From: Verrucomicrobium sp. BvORR034
Lineage (GTDB): Bacteria > Verrucomicrobiota > Verrucomicrobiia > Verrucomicrobiales > Verrucomicrobiaceae
Direction: 5' to 3'
Assembly: GCF_000739635.1 (NCBI RefSeq)
Contig: NZ_BATQ01000141.1
Coordinates: 49,570 to 113,569, forward strand
DNA: 64,000 nucleotides
Positions 43,337 through 51,744 of this stretch are shown in pieces. Made by a program: the position numbers and the translations under genes. The notes beneath the pieces were generated by a model, which ran no database searches, had not been told where the DNA came from, and saw nothing but the letters and a program-made list of their open reading frames with translations. Each line of letters opens with the position of its first letter. Position 1 is the first letter of the stretch.

Positions 43337-44317
43337 TCAGGCACTGAAAGAGGCCGTTACCGGCACCTCTTCGGCAAAGAGCGGACGCAGCGCCTCCGCA
43401 GGCAGGTGCGCCTGCGCGTGATCCGCCACCGTCCCCGTCTGCCAATAGCACGTCAGGGATTGCAGCGTGAGGTCCACCATCGCCATCTTTCGGTCGGCAG
43501 GCATCCGCATGGCGGGGAAGAAGTCCATCTCAGGAACATCGTTCGCATCCAGAAAGTCCGTGGGATGCAGGAGCAGGGAGGGACCCACCCCGGCCACCCG
43601 GCAGAGCCCCACTGCCGTCTGCCAGTACAGCCCGGCCAAAGCCTCTGATTGCTGTGCAAGGAATAGCAAATAGCTCAGATGCATGGGCACCCTCGCAAGT
43701 GGCATGGTCGTCACCGGCACTTCCATGAAGTCCCCCTCAATGGCATGGGGACGCAGCTTGCGAAACGCCCCCGCCACGCCGCCATAGAGACTGGAGCGCT
43801 TTTTCTTTTCCTCCGCAGACAGCTTTGAGAAAAAGTAGAAGTACAACCGCGCCACCGGCCCTAGAAAGGTGGGCAGAGACGAGGCATCGTACTTGTACCC
43901 ACGATGGAAAAGCACCTCCTTCATCAAGGCCGACATGCAGAAGCCCGGGCCGCGGAAACCAATCGGCATCTGCCCGGTCGCATCCTGGATGGCCGCTTCA
44001 CTGCGTGAGAAGTCCCGGTGCAACTCATGCCGCGAGAATCCGGACAGTGAGACGTCATGATCAAAGGAGTGGTTGGCAATCTCATGCCCAGCGTCCGCGA
44101 TGGAGCGCAGCGCCGACCAGTTCTCCACCCGGGAGGCATCCCGCCCCACGATGAAAAACGTCGCCTTGATCCCCGCCCGTTCCAGCCTCTGCAAAATGCG
44201 CGGCGTCACCTGGTCCAGATAAGAGGGAAATGTCTCCCACCCCGGCTCCCCCTGCGTCTTCAAGTAGCACCACAGGTTGTCCAGATCGATCGAGACGCTC
44301 GCAGGCTGCAAAGACAT
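43337..44317 (-). CDS. Polysaccharide deacetylase family protein
   Basis: A 326-residue NodB-homology enzyme that removes acetyl groups from glycans. Motif 1 is VSIDLDNLW with the catalytic/metal Asp; motif 2 is HEIANHSFDHD with HSxxH zinc ligands; motif 3 is GFRGPGFC. There is no signal peptide, so it may act on a cytoplasmic, lipid-linked glycan. It lies between the UDP-GlcNAc 2-epimerase and glycosyltransferase genes in the same operon, so the substrate could contain N-acetylmannosamine. Confidence 0.87.
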   Translation of the reverse strand: MSLQPASVSIDLDNLWCYLKTQGEPGWETFPSYLDQVTPRILQRLERAGIKATFFIVGRDASRVENWSALRSIADAGHEIANHSFDHDVSLSGFSRHELHRDFSRSEAAIQDATGQMPIGFRGPGFCMSALMKEVLFHRGYKYDASSLPTFLGPVARLYFYFFSKLSAEEKKKRSSLYGGVAGAFRKLRPHAIEGDFMEVPVTTMPLARVPMHLSYLLFLAQQSEALAGLYWQTAVGLCRVAGVGPSLLLHPTDFLDANDVPEMDFFPAMRMPADRKMAMVDLTLQSLTCYWQTGTVADHAQAHLPAEALRPLFAEEVPVTASFSA

Positions 44318-44360
44318 GGCGCAGGCAGTTTGAGTTGAGGAAAAGGTTGGGAGGGACCGA

Positions 44361-45509
44361 TCAGGCAGCGAGACGCAGCTCCTGCACGGCGCGCACCAGG
44401 CGCTGGTTCAAGATGTCCACAATGTGACGGGAGCTGTGCCCGTCGCCAAAGACGCTGTGGCAATGGCTGGCGCGAACAAACCACTCCATGTCCGTCATCG
44501 CTGCCTCCAGCATCTGGTGAAGATTCGCCGGACATTCACCCGCCAGACGGGCGGCCCCGGCTTCGACCGCCTCCGGCCGCTCGGTGTTGTTGCGCAGCAC
44601 CAGCATGGGTTTGCCCAGTGCCGTCACCTCTTCCTGAATCCCACCCGAGTCGGAGACAATGAGCCAGGCATGGGAAAGCAGGTGCACAAAATCCGCATAG
44701 CCCACCGGCTGGGTGAGCACGATGCCGTCATGCCCGGCCAGCTCCGCCATCGCCGCCTCACGCACATTTGGGTTTGGGTGCACAGGAAAGACCACGCACA
44801 CTTCCGGATGCGCCGTGGCAAAGCGGCGGATCGCCCGCAGGTGCCCGCGCATAGTGCTGCCAAAGTTCTCCCGCCGATGGGTGGTGACCAGCACCATCTT
44901 GCGTTGTCCCACCCGGTTCAGGATGTCCACCATTTCTCCCTTGGGCCGGCTCATCACCAGCGTCTGCCGCAGGGAGTCCACCACCGGGTTGCCCGTGATG
45001 TAGATCTGCTCTGCGGGCACCCCTTCACGCAACAGGGTGCGAGCATTGTTGTCCGTGGCGGCGAAGTGGAAGGTCGCCATGCGGGAGATCATCTGGCGGT
45101 TCATCTCCTCCGGGAAAGGGTTCATGGGATTGCCAGAGCGCAGCCCTGCCTCCACGTGACCGATCGGAATACGATGGTTGAACGCCGCCATCGCCCCCAT
45201 CAGCGCCGTGGAGGTATCTCCTTGTACCAGCACCACATCGGGACGCTCCTTCGTCAGCACCTCATCCACTCCAGCGAGAATGCGTGCGCCCAGGCGATTG
45301 AGGGACTGCCCAGGCTCCATCGTGGCCAAATCATACTTGGGCCTCACCTGAAAGTGTCCCAGTAGAGGGGTCAGCAGATCAGAATGCTGCCCGGTGTTCA
45401 CCACACAAGCCTCCATCCCCACGCGCTCCACCTCACGGACCACAGGACCCAGCTTAATAAGCTCCGGCCTTGTTCCAAATACGATAGCCACTTTTGCGAG
45501 CGTTCTCAC
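44361..45509 (-). CDS. wecB: UDP-N-acetylglucosamine 2-epimerase (non-hydrolysing)
   Basis: A 382-residue enzyme that interconverts UDP-GlcNAc and UDP-ManNAc in the cytoplasm, at the head of enterobacterial common antigen-type and capsule pathways. VAIVFGTRPELIKLGPVV, VNTGQHSDL, GDTSTALMGAMAA and HVEAGLRSGNPMNPFPEEMNRQ are the expected N-terminal signatures. VTTHRRENFG, FPVHPNPNVRE, SDSGGIQEE and the RNNTERPEAVEAG block follow in the second domain. GTG at 45509 is the most likely start. It leads a four-gene operon. Confidence 0.93.
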   Translation of the reverse strand: MRTLAKVAIVFGTRPELIKLGPVVREVERVGMEACVVNTGQHSDLLTPLLGHFQVRPKYDLATMEPGQSLNRLGARILAGVDEVLTKERPDVVLVQGDTSTALMGAMAAFNHRIPIGHVEAGLRSGNPMNPFPEEMNRQMISRMATFHFAATDNNARTLLREGVPAEQIYITGNPVVDSLRQTLVMSRPKGEMVDILNRVGQRKMVLVTTHRRENFGSTMRGHLRAIRRFATAHPEVCVVFPVHPNPNVREAAMAELAGHDGIVLTQPVGYADFVHLLSHAWLIVSDSGGIQEEVTALGKPMLVLRNNTERPEAVEAGAARLAGECPANLHQMLEAAMTDMEWFVRASHCHSVFGDGHSSRHIVDILNQRLVRAVQELRLAA

Positions 45510-45962
45510 AGGAGCAATATATGGCAGCCATGAAACGCAAAAGCAATAACTTTCGTAAAAATGCACTTAGTTCATAAAGAATATTTGCAGCGCTTAAATA
45601 ATATAACTTTACCTGAGGCCCTATTCTTGGTCGCTTACCAGCTCATCGTGAGCATGATATATGCATTTATAATCACATAGAATAACCATAACCACAGCTA
45701 ATAGTCCCCACCTAGATCACCGAACCTGATGGTCCATACGGTGAAAAGTCATCTGGAACAGCGTTTCACCCGGGCGACGCCCGTCCGTTCCAATAATTTC
45801 CATAATTGGATAACTCTAGCTAGCCACTTGCTCGCCCCCAACCCTACTTGGTCATCCATCCTGAGCATCTCAGTGAATCATCCCCTAATCCGCGACCCAG
45901 TCGGCGAGGTTAGGCTCCTCCCACGGACGGGGTCTCTGCGGCGTACGCAAGATGCCCCCGCC
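45510..45962. other. AT-rich intergenic region upstream of wecB
   Basis: About 450 bases with no supported gene. The stretch 45560-45720 is notably AT-rich compared with the window. It should carry the promoter for the wecB operon on the minus strand. A frame across 45729-46013 has no coding-like feature and is not accepted. Confidence 0.5.
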
Positions 45963-46337
45963 CTACGAGTCATTGGCAGACCCGGAACGCGTTACCTCCA
46001 AAGCCCTCTGTAGCCGCTCACCAGTGACACTGCGATCGGCATACTGGGTCGCGAAGTAGCTGATGCGTGATGCCAGATGCTGGAGCGACAGCCACCCCAG
46101 CCCCCGATAATCTTCCAGCTCGATCTCATCGAGCATCACCAGCCGCTCGAAACTCACAAAAGAGGCCTCGCACTGCACCAGCAGGTACAAAGCCCCGTCG
46201 TTGTCACGCAGGAGGTTCCATCTGCCTTGACTCAGGTGGTGCGGCTGGGGAATGATCGTGATGGGCGTCATCCCTGTTCCCTTCGTTTCACAGTAGAAGC
46301 GAGCGCTTGTCTCACCCGGCAATCCCTGCCCCGGCAT
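45963..46337 (-). CDS. Hypothetical protein, 124 residues
   Basis: Not recognised. A soluble protein with a compact mixed fold (MTPITIIPQPHHLSQG, GALYLLVQCE, SFERLVMLDEIELEDY). Its ATG overlaps the stop codon of the SseB-like gene (TGATG), so it is translationally coupled and probably shares its function. It begins a stretch of AT-rich DNA downstream. Confidence 0.6.
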   Translation of the reverse strand: MPGQGLPGETSARFYCETKGTGMTPITIIPQPHHLSQGRWNLLRDNDGALYLLVQCEASFVSFERLVMLDEIELEDYRGLGWLSLQHLASRISYFATQYADRSVTGERLQRALEVTRSGSANDS

Positions 46338-46864
46338 CACAGGATCTGACTCCGAATCTCGGCCACCTCAGCGGGTCCCAGTTGCAATCCGACCTTCCAG
46401 CCAGAGTTGAGCACCAGCCCCATGTCAGGAGGCAGCGACCGAATGACGGCGACCGCGCTCAAGGTTTTGAGGCAGCGGTATTGCGGGTGTCGCTGACGAT
46501 GCAGATCCGCACGGGTGGTGGTGGTGAACAGGGCCAGCAGCGTCTCGTTGTGGGGCCCGTACTGTAGGAAAGGGCGGTGCAAAAGATTTCTCTGAGCGGG
46601 GTCGAACTCTGTGTCCAGGATCTTCACTTGGGACTGGAGGAAGCCATTGATCACTTCTTCGTAGGTCGCGTGCCCCCGCTTGGCATTCCAGAGGAGTTGC
46701 TCCAGTTCCGTCTCAGGAACCAGCTCTTGATTGAGATGAAAGACATTCTCTCCCTGGCGTGCCGGAGGAGGATCTGCAACAGGAGCAGCCACTGGCAAAG
46801 GGGGGAGCGGTGGAGGTACGGCTTTCGCGGGTACTGGGGTCTTTTTCTTGAAGAATCCGAACAT
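46337..46864 (-). CDS. SseB-like protein, 175 residues
   Basis: The C-terminal half has the pattern of the SseB N-terminal domain: ETLLALFTTTTRADLHRQRH, then CLKTLSAVAVIRSLPPDMGLVLN, followed by a GWKVGLQLGPAEVAEIR end. The N-terminus is a short FGFFKKK patch and a proline-rich linker. SseB-family proteins in other bacteria take part in enhancing rhodanese activity or unknown roles. Its stop overlaps the start of a downstream gene. A HEAT-like gene lies about 100 bases upstream on the same strand. Confidence 0.7.
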   Translation of the reverse strand: MFGFFKKKTPVPAKAVPPPLPPLPVAAPVADPPPARQGENVFHLNQELVPETELEQLLWNAKRGHATYEEVINGFLQSQVKILDTEFDPAQRNLLHRPFLQYGPHNETLLALFTTTTRADLHRQRHPQYRCLKTLSAVAVIRSLPPDMGLVLNSGWKVGLQLGPAEVAEIRSQIL

Positions 46865-46962
46865 AGGGTTGATCGACGCCTTCGTGACACGCTCCTGGCA
46901 TTCTTGTCAATCGATCCCGTGCCGCCATCACCTCGGGCCTCGTGGCAACTCCGGCCAGCCTC

Positions 46963-47448
46963 CTATCCTTCACCGCTGTCCCAGATCCAAGATCCCCTTT
47001 CCAGCTCACAGAACTTGAGAAGCCATTGCGCGGTGTCTCGCATGCCCGGATCCGAGTCCTCAAGATACCTCACATAGGTCTTCTTCCCCTCCCTGACAGC
47101 GTTTGCGACCGTAGGTGTTCCTGCGTCCCTTCCTTCAGGCTCCCCGGCCTTGGCACAGCACTGCAGGAACCGCATCAACTCATGTTTCATTGGCTTGCCA
47201 AGGCCATCGGCACGACTTGCCAGATTGGGACAGCCCAAGGCCTCGATGACAAACGGAATGACGTATGGCGTGGCGGAATAGAGCGTGGACTGGTGAAACA
47301 CACTGCTCCAGAGGAAATGACCGATGGCCTCCGTCCGATCATCCTCGCTCTCTGAATCAAGAGCGCGAATCCAAGTCGGTGCATCGGTCGCCACTCCATA
47401 CGCATGGTGCAGACTCGCCCACGGTATCTGGTCCAGGTCTTCAAACAT
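46963..47448 (-). CDS. HEAT-repeat-like hypothetical protein, 161 residues
   Basis: An all-helical soluble protein. FEDLDQIPWASLHHAYGVA is followed by HFLWSSVFHQSTLYSATPYVIPFVIEAL, a pattern common to small bacterial HEAT-like proteins with unknown function. The protein may be shortened at the C-terminus, since related proteins are longer. ATG at 47448 (MFEDLDQ) is the natural start. It lies in a group with the SseB-like gene. Confidence 0.6.
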   Translation of the reverse strand: MFEDLDQIPWASLHHAYGVATDAPTWIRALDSESEDDRTEAIGHFLWSSVFHQSTLYSATPYVIPFVIEALGCPNLASRADGLGKPMKHELMRFLQCCAKAGEPEGRDAGTPTVANAVREGKKTYVRYLEDSDPGMRDTAQWLLKFCELERGSWIWDSGEG

Positions 47449-47481
47449 AGGTATCCCTCCTGTAGAGGCCACTTCTGGATC

Positions 47482-48789
47482 TCAGGCCTTCTGTCTTTCG
47501 TCTTCTCGTCTTTTGTCTCCGGCGAAGCCGACCGGCCTCAGCCTCACCTCCACATTCCGCCATAGCACCGCGCTCACCACCACCCATTCGAGCGGCGTCA
47601 CCACCATGGCATAGCGGATCAACGCCGGCGGCAACGTACTCCCCCCCAGATACACCAGGGCCACCAGCCCCAGCAGAGGGATCTCCGCAGACACCGATGT
47701 GGGTCGCATCAGCCAGACCACACTGGCCGCCAGCAACAGCAGCAGGAGTGGTGCGTTAAATGCCACCATGACGCCGCGAGAGATTTCCTCTGTCATGAAA
47801 GCCCTTGGAAATCCGAAGGCCATGCGGCACACGTTGCAGAGCCAGTTGTACGCGAGGCGCTGCGGAGGCACCGTACGCAAATTCTCTTTGGCCTTCTCCG
47901 TAAAGGCCGCTTCGCGCTCCAGTACCGGGAGCTTCATCACCCGCTCATAGAAGGCCCGGTGATTAGGGGCCAGGTCCGGATGATTCAGAGCATCGTACTC
48001 ACAGTACCAAAAGCCGTTTTCCCCGGGGTTTGAGCTCGTCACCCAGTACAACAGCTCTCCACTGTTGGTGGACCAGCACCATGTCTTGCCGGTCTTGGCC
48101 TTCGTGTAGGCAAGATAGGGCAGGCACAGGGTCAGCCCCAGTCCCATGATCAGGGCAGTACGCCCTACAGGGCGGCGCAGCTTCTTCACAAAGGGCAGCG
48201 CCAGCAGTGTCAGGATCAGCATGACCGTGGTGACGTGGCCAAACATCACCCGGGTCATCACCATGGCCAGCAGTGCCACCGCTGCCAGCAAGCAATGCCA
48301 GAACACCCGCGTCTCCGCCCGCTGCGCCCGGCAGAACGTCCAGACAAAAGCCGCCACGCAGAACATCATGAATGCCTCGCACATGAGGAAGGGCCCCAAC
48401 CTCATCAAACTGGGTTGCAACACGGTCCACAGAGCCCCTGCCACAGCCCAGGGAATGTTGGCATAATGGCGGATGGTGGCAAACAACAACACCCCGCACA
48501 ACCCGATCCACACCGCATTCATGGCCCGTGCCCAGTAGAGGGGCAGCCCCGCCTTCACAAACGGAGCCAGTACAAGAGGGTACCCTGGTCCATTCACAAA
48601 GTCCGGGTTGTCATCGGTCACCAGATAGCCCGCACAGATCCGCTTGGCACAATCCAGATAGCGCTCCTCATCCAGGGTCAGAATGTCCGGATGAAAGGCC
48701 ACCGCGCGGGCAACGTAAACGGCCAGACAGACGGCCATGATGACCGCTGGCCAGATCCAGGCACGCTTTTTGGCAGGGAGGCTCTCCAT
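47482..48789 (-). CDS. Membrane glycosyltransferase-like protein (GT39/ArnT-like)
   Basis: A 435-residue protein with about ten hydrophobic segments. The first helix is followed by HPDILTLDEERYLDCAKRICAGY, whose acidic pair matches the catalytic periplasmic motif of PMT/ArnT-type transferases that use polyprenyl-phosphate sugars. The C-terminal helices end with RPVGFAGDKRREDERQKA, encoded by repeat DNA, so the tail may be an addition. Donor and acceptor are unknown. ATG at 48789 is chosen. It is not linked with the wecB operon. Confidence 0.75.
   Translation of the reverse strand: MESLPAKKRAWIWPAVIMAVCLAVYVARAVAFHPDILTLDEERYLDCAKRICAGYLVTDDNPDFVNGPGYPLVLAPFVKAGLPLYWARAMNAVWIGLCGVLLFATIRHYANIPWAVAGALWTVLQPSLMRLGPFLMCEAFMMFCVAAFVWTFCRAQRAETRVFWHCLLAAVALLAMVMTRVMFGHVTTVMLILTLLALPFVKKLRRPVGRTALIMGLGLTLCLPYLAYTKAKTGKTWCWSTNSGELLYWVTSSNPGENGFWYCEYDALNHPDLAPNHRAFYERVMKLPVLEREAAFTEKAKENLRTVPPQRLAYNWLCNVCRMAFGFPRAFMTEEISRGVMVAFNAPLLLLLLAASVVWLMRPTSVSAEIPLLGLVALVYLGGSTLPPALIRYAMVVTPLEWVVVSAVLWRNVEVRLRPVGFAGDKRREDERQKA
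47489..47517. repeat. Degenerate 7-base repeat at the end of a gene
   Basis: TTCTGTC, TTTCGTC, TTCTCGTC and TTTTGTC. On the minus strand it reads as GACRRAA units and encodes the last residues of the GT39-like protein. Confidence 0.6.
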
Positions 48790-48827
48790 GTGCCATTGTT
48801 GCGCAACAAACCAAAAGCGCAACGCGC

Positions 48828-50150
48828 CTACGACTTTGGCTCAGCCGCTGGAAGCTGCCGCAGCCGATACCAGGCCGCCTCCACCGGGAAGAACTGGGAG
48901 TAGTAAAGCCGGTCATACTTGTAGTGCCCCAGCACGGCGCGGATGGCATCGCGATGCGCCGTAACCACAGCGGTGTCAGGGCACAGAGTCACCACCCAGG
49001 CGGCGTAACACGGTTCGCGGACAAACGAATGCTCCTGATACCGCTGGGGCGAGAGCTTGCCCAGTTCCTTCACCTGAAGAATCGCCACATCCACCGCCTC
49101 CTGCTCGGAGTGCTGAGGTCTCCACCACTGGTTCAGCACCCGCCAATCATGGTGAAACTTCTGAGGGGCGTCCACTTTGAACTTCGCATGCATCTCCAGG
49201 CCAGGTGCCGCCACGGCGGCGCTGGCGGCCAGTCCACGCGCATAGGCCGCCTTCACTTCCGGATCCTGCTCCAGCTCCCACAGCCCGCGCAAGACCGTCA
49301 CCCCACTGGCCCCGGTCCAGCTTTGGCGGTGCTTCTCATTGTCAAAGTGCATGCCCGCCTCGCAGAGCTGCAAACGGGTCCACGCGGGATTGCCACCGCT
49401 CTCCCGCAGCAGCTTCTGGTACAGCGCATCCCATTTCGCCTTGCCAGTGAGGTGGTGCATCACCTTGCAGAGGAAGAGCAGACGAGGTGCCCCTTCCCAA
49501 GTGAAGGGCGAATAGTCACCGCGGAAAGGTGACGGCGCAGGAGGATTGCACGGCATGAGCCAGCCGGTTGCTTCCAGAGCCGTGGCGACCTCCTCCATCT
49601 TCCCGATGATCTGCTGCCGCTCCGCAGCTTCCGGGATGCCGCTGTCCGCATAGCGCCACAACCCATAAAACCAGGGGGAGGTTTGATCGTTCGACCCCAT
49701 GGGATAAGGCGTCTTTCCGTCGGAAGCCACCCCTCTGCCGATGAACCCCGGAACCTTGCTCACGGAGGCCAGGAGCATCAACCCCTGAGACACCTTCCGG
49801 GCCTTCACCCTGTCCTCCTCGGTCTTGGACTGCTGCCACCGGAGGCAGGCCGCCTCCATATAGGAGCCATTGAACATCGCGCCGTTCTCGATCGGCGTCC
49901 ACCAGGCCAGAGCATTGGGCTTGCCCTCCCGGCACTCCTCAGGCGTGGGGCGGTCGTACTTCCCGTCCAGTTCCGTGGAGTCCAGCAGCAGATGGTACGG
50001 ATCCATGAAACGACGCCAGACCTCGGCGTGGGCCTTTTCGACATTCGCGGCCACCGGGTCAGCCGCACCGTCCGCATGAACTTTGGCACCTAGAAACACC
50101 CCCGCCCCGAGAAGAGGGATCACCAATGAGGAAAGACGAAAAATCGACAT
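48828..50150 (-). CDS. Secreted protein of unknown function, 440 residues
   Basis: The N-terminus MSIFRLSSLVIPLLGAGVFLG is a signal peptide with cleavage probably near VHA. The mature protein is rich in aromatic residues and predicted all-helical, possibly an (alpha/alpha)6 barrel; the segment GFIGRGVASDGKTPYPMGSN is followed by DQTSPWFYGLWRYADSG. Not assigned to a family. The frame continues far upstream over a divergent esterase gene, which is an artefact; ATG at 50150 is used. It is divergent from that esterase gene. Confidence 0.72.
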   Translation of the reverse strand: MSIFRLSSLVIPLLGAGVFLGAKVHADGAADPVAANVEKAHAEVWRRFMDPYHLLLDSTELDGKYDRPTPEECREGKPNALAWWTPIENGAMFNGSYMEAACLRWQQSKTEEDRVKARKVSQGLMLLASVSKVPGFIGRGVASDGKTPYPMGSNDQTSPWFYGLWRYADSGIPEAAERQQIIGKMEEVATALEATGWLMPCNPPAPSPFRGDYSPFTWEGAPRLLFLCKVMHHLTGKAKWDALYQKLLRESGGNPAWTRLQLCEAGMHFDNEKHRQSWTGASGVTVLRGLWELEQDPEVKAAYARGLAASAAVAAPGLEMHAKFKVDAPQKFHHDWRVLNQWWRPQHSEQEAVDVAILQVKELGKLSPQRYQEHSFVREPCYAAWVVTLCPDTAVVTAHRDAIRAVLGHYKYDRLYYSQFFPVEAAWYRLRQLPAAEPKS

Positions 50151-50229
50151 TCCAACCCCTACGAGACGAGATGCGCGCAACTCGCAGCCCATTCGCAAAA
50201 CAAAACCCCGATCCTTTTCACAGGCATCA

Positions 50230-50257
50230 CTGAAAACTGAAAACTTGAAACTGAAAA
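50230..50257. repeat. Degenerate 7-base repeat, four units
   Basis: CTGAAAA, CTGAAAA, CTTGAAA and CTGAAAA. Bases 50237-50261 are an exact inverted copy of 39261-39285. It lies between the start codons of two divergent genes. Confidence 0.7.
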
Positions 50258-50285
50258 CTTCCGCCTCCAACCGTACCCTCCCCGC

Positions 50286-51185
50286 ATGAGCATCATCCCT
50301 CACCGACTTCTCCCCCTCGCCCTGGCCACGGCCATCGCCGCAGGCTTCTCCACCGCTGCCATGGCTGCGGACCGGCCCACCCTCAAGCTCTGGCCCCAAG
50401 GAGCGCCTGAGAAAGAGGGCTTCAAGATGGATGCGGAAAAGGAAATCCCGCCCAAAAATGAGAGCGACGTCAAACGCGTGACCAACGTCACAGAGCCCAC
50501 CATCACGGTCTACAGCCCGGAAAAGCCCAACGGCACCGCCGTCATCGTCTGCCCTGGTGGCGGCTACGGCATCCTCGCCATCGAGCACGAAGGCAGCCAA
50601 GTCTGTGAATGGCTCAACACCATGGGCGTCACCGGCGTCCTGCTCAAGTACCGCGTGCCCAAGCGCAGCGAGACCGACCCCAGCAAAGAACCGATTCAGG
50701 ACGCCCAGCGCGCCATGGGCCTCGTCAAGAAACACGCCGCAGAGTGGGGCATCAAGCCTGACAAGATCGGCATCCTCGGCTTCTCCGCCGGCGGCCATCT
50801 CTGCGTCATGTCCACCCTGCACCCCAATGAGCGCACCTACACGCAGGATCCTGCTCTGGACGTGGCCGACGCCACCCCGGCGTTTTCCATCCCGGTCTAC
50901 CCCGCCTACCTCACTGAGAAAGGAAACGACTTCCAGCTCAAGCCCGAGATCAAAGTCGGTCCCCAAGCTCCGCCCATCTGCCTTGTCCATGCCCATGACG
51001 ACCGCATCACCCCTGCAGGCAGCGCCCTGGTCTATCTGGAGTACAAAAAGGCCAACCTCAGCGCCGAACTCCACATCTTCAGCAAGGGCGGCCACGGCTA
51101 CGGCATGAAAAAATCCGGCAACCCCGTGAACGACTGGCCCCAGCGCGTGGGCGAATGGCTCAAAGCCAACGACTGGGCGAATTGA
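50286..51185 (+). CDS. Secreted alpha/beta hydrolase (acetyl xylan esterase-like)
   Basis: A 299-residue exported hydrolase. The N-terminal MSIIPHRLLPLALATAIAAG signal peptide is cleaved probably after AMA. VIVCPGGGYGILAIEHEG holds the oxyanion motif, GFSAGGHLCVMSTLHP the Ser nucleophile, VHAHDDRITPAGSA the Asp, and KGGHGYGM the His. This group includes BD-FAE-type esterases acting on acetylated or feruloylated plant polysaccharides. It is divergent from an unknown secreted protein; a shared role in polysaccharide use is plausible. Confidence 0.88.
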   Translation: MSIIPHRLLPLALATAIAAGFSTAAMAADRPTLKLWPQGAPEKEGFKMDAEKEIPPKNESDVKRVTNVTEPTITVYSPEKPNGTAVIVCPGGGYGILAIEHEGSQVCEWLNTMGVTGVLLKYRVPKRSETDPSKEPIQDAQRAMGLVKKHAAEWGIKPDKIGILGFSAGGHLCVMSTLHPNERTYTQDPALDVADATPAFSIPVYPAYLTEKGNDFQLKPEIKVGPQAPPICLVHAHDDRITPAGSALVYLEYKKANLSAELHIFSKGGHGYGMKKSGNPVNDWPQRVGEWLKANDWAN

Positions 51186-51744
51186 GGTGGTCCCGCCCAA
51201 AAGTTTGGCCTGATTGAAGGGTCATCCACCGAGTTGACTCGTGACAGGGGGTGATCTGACATGGTATCCTTGCCAGATCACCCCTTTCTGTGTCATGAAA
51301 GCGGCCCTGACCTATGCGATGCTTGTGGTTGCAGCGATGGTGACCCTCATTCCCGCTGCCGAACCTCCGCGACCAAGACCTTCCCCTCCCCCTACTGGAG
51401 AGGGTCGGGGCAGTGAATTTCGCGTCATCGCCCCGCCTCTGCCCGCCGGCACCTATCACGCATTCACAGCCCATGGGGTGAGGCTGTCAGGCATCATTGC
51501 CTCCCCTGGCGACACCTCATTCAGCAAAATGCCGACCATCCCGGCAGGGCCTCGCCCTCCTCATGCCGTACCGGGAATTCGTACGCAGAATCCAGGACTG
51601 CGGTTCGAACGGCGGTAGCCCCTTCAGCCCGCTGGATTGGGATCGTTCCAGTCTGCCTGAGGTGACCATAGAGGTGTGTCACTCCATGCGTCACGAAAGC
51701 GTGCCTGAAGTGAAATACCTAGACTCTCCTTTCGTTAACCCGCC
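51186..51744. other. Intergenic region with a hairpin and possible gene remnant
   Basis: About 560 bases without a supported gene. It contains a hairpin at 51248-51284 and, starting at ATG 51295, a signal-peptide-like run MKAALTYAMLVVAAMVTLIP that passes at once into a low-complexity proline-rich stretch. No ORF that follows looks like a full protein. It may hold a decayed gene. Confidence 0.4.
51248..51284 (+). terminator. Hairpin, possible terminator after the esterase gene
   Basis: An 11-base perfect stem GGGGTGATCTG/CAGATCACCCC with a 15-base loop is followed by TTTCTGTG. The U-tract is short, so it could be another structured element. Confidence 0.45.

Noticed and set aside
45729..46013. 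A 94-codon plus-strand frame in the AT-rich gap before wecB
   Set aside because: No ribosome-binding site, no domain, odd composition, and it overlaps the end of a minus-strand gene.
50151..51200. Upstream extension of the secreted unknown protein over the divergent esterase gene
   Set aside because: The extension has no domain, lies opposite a clear alpha/beta hydrolase gene, and a good signal peptide starts at 50150.
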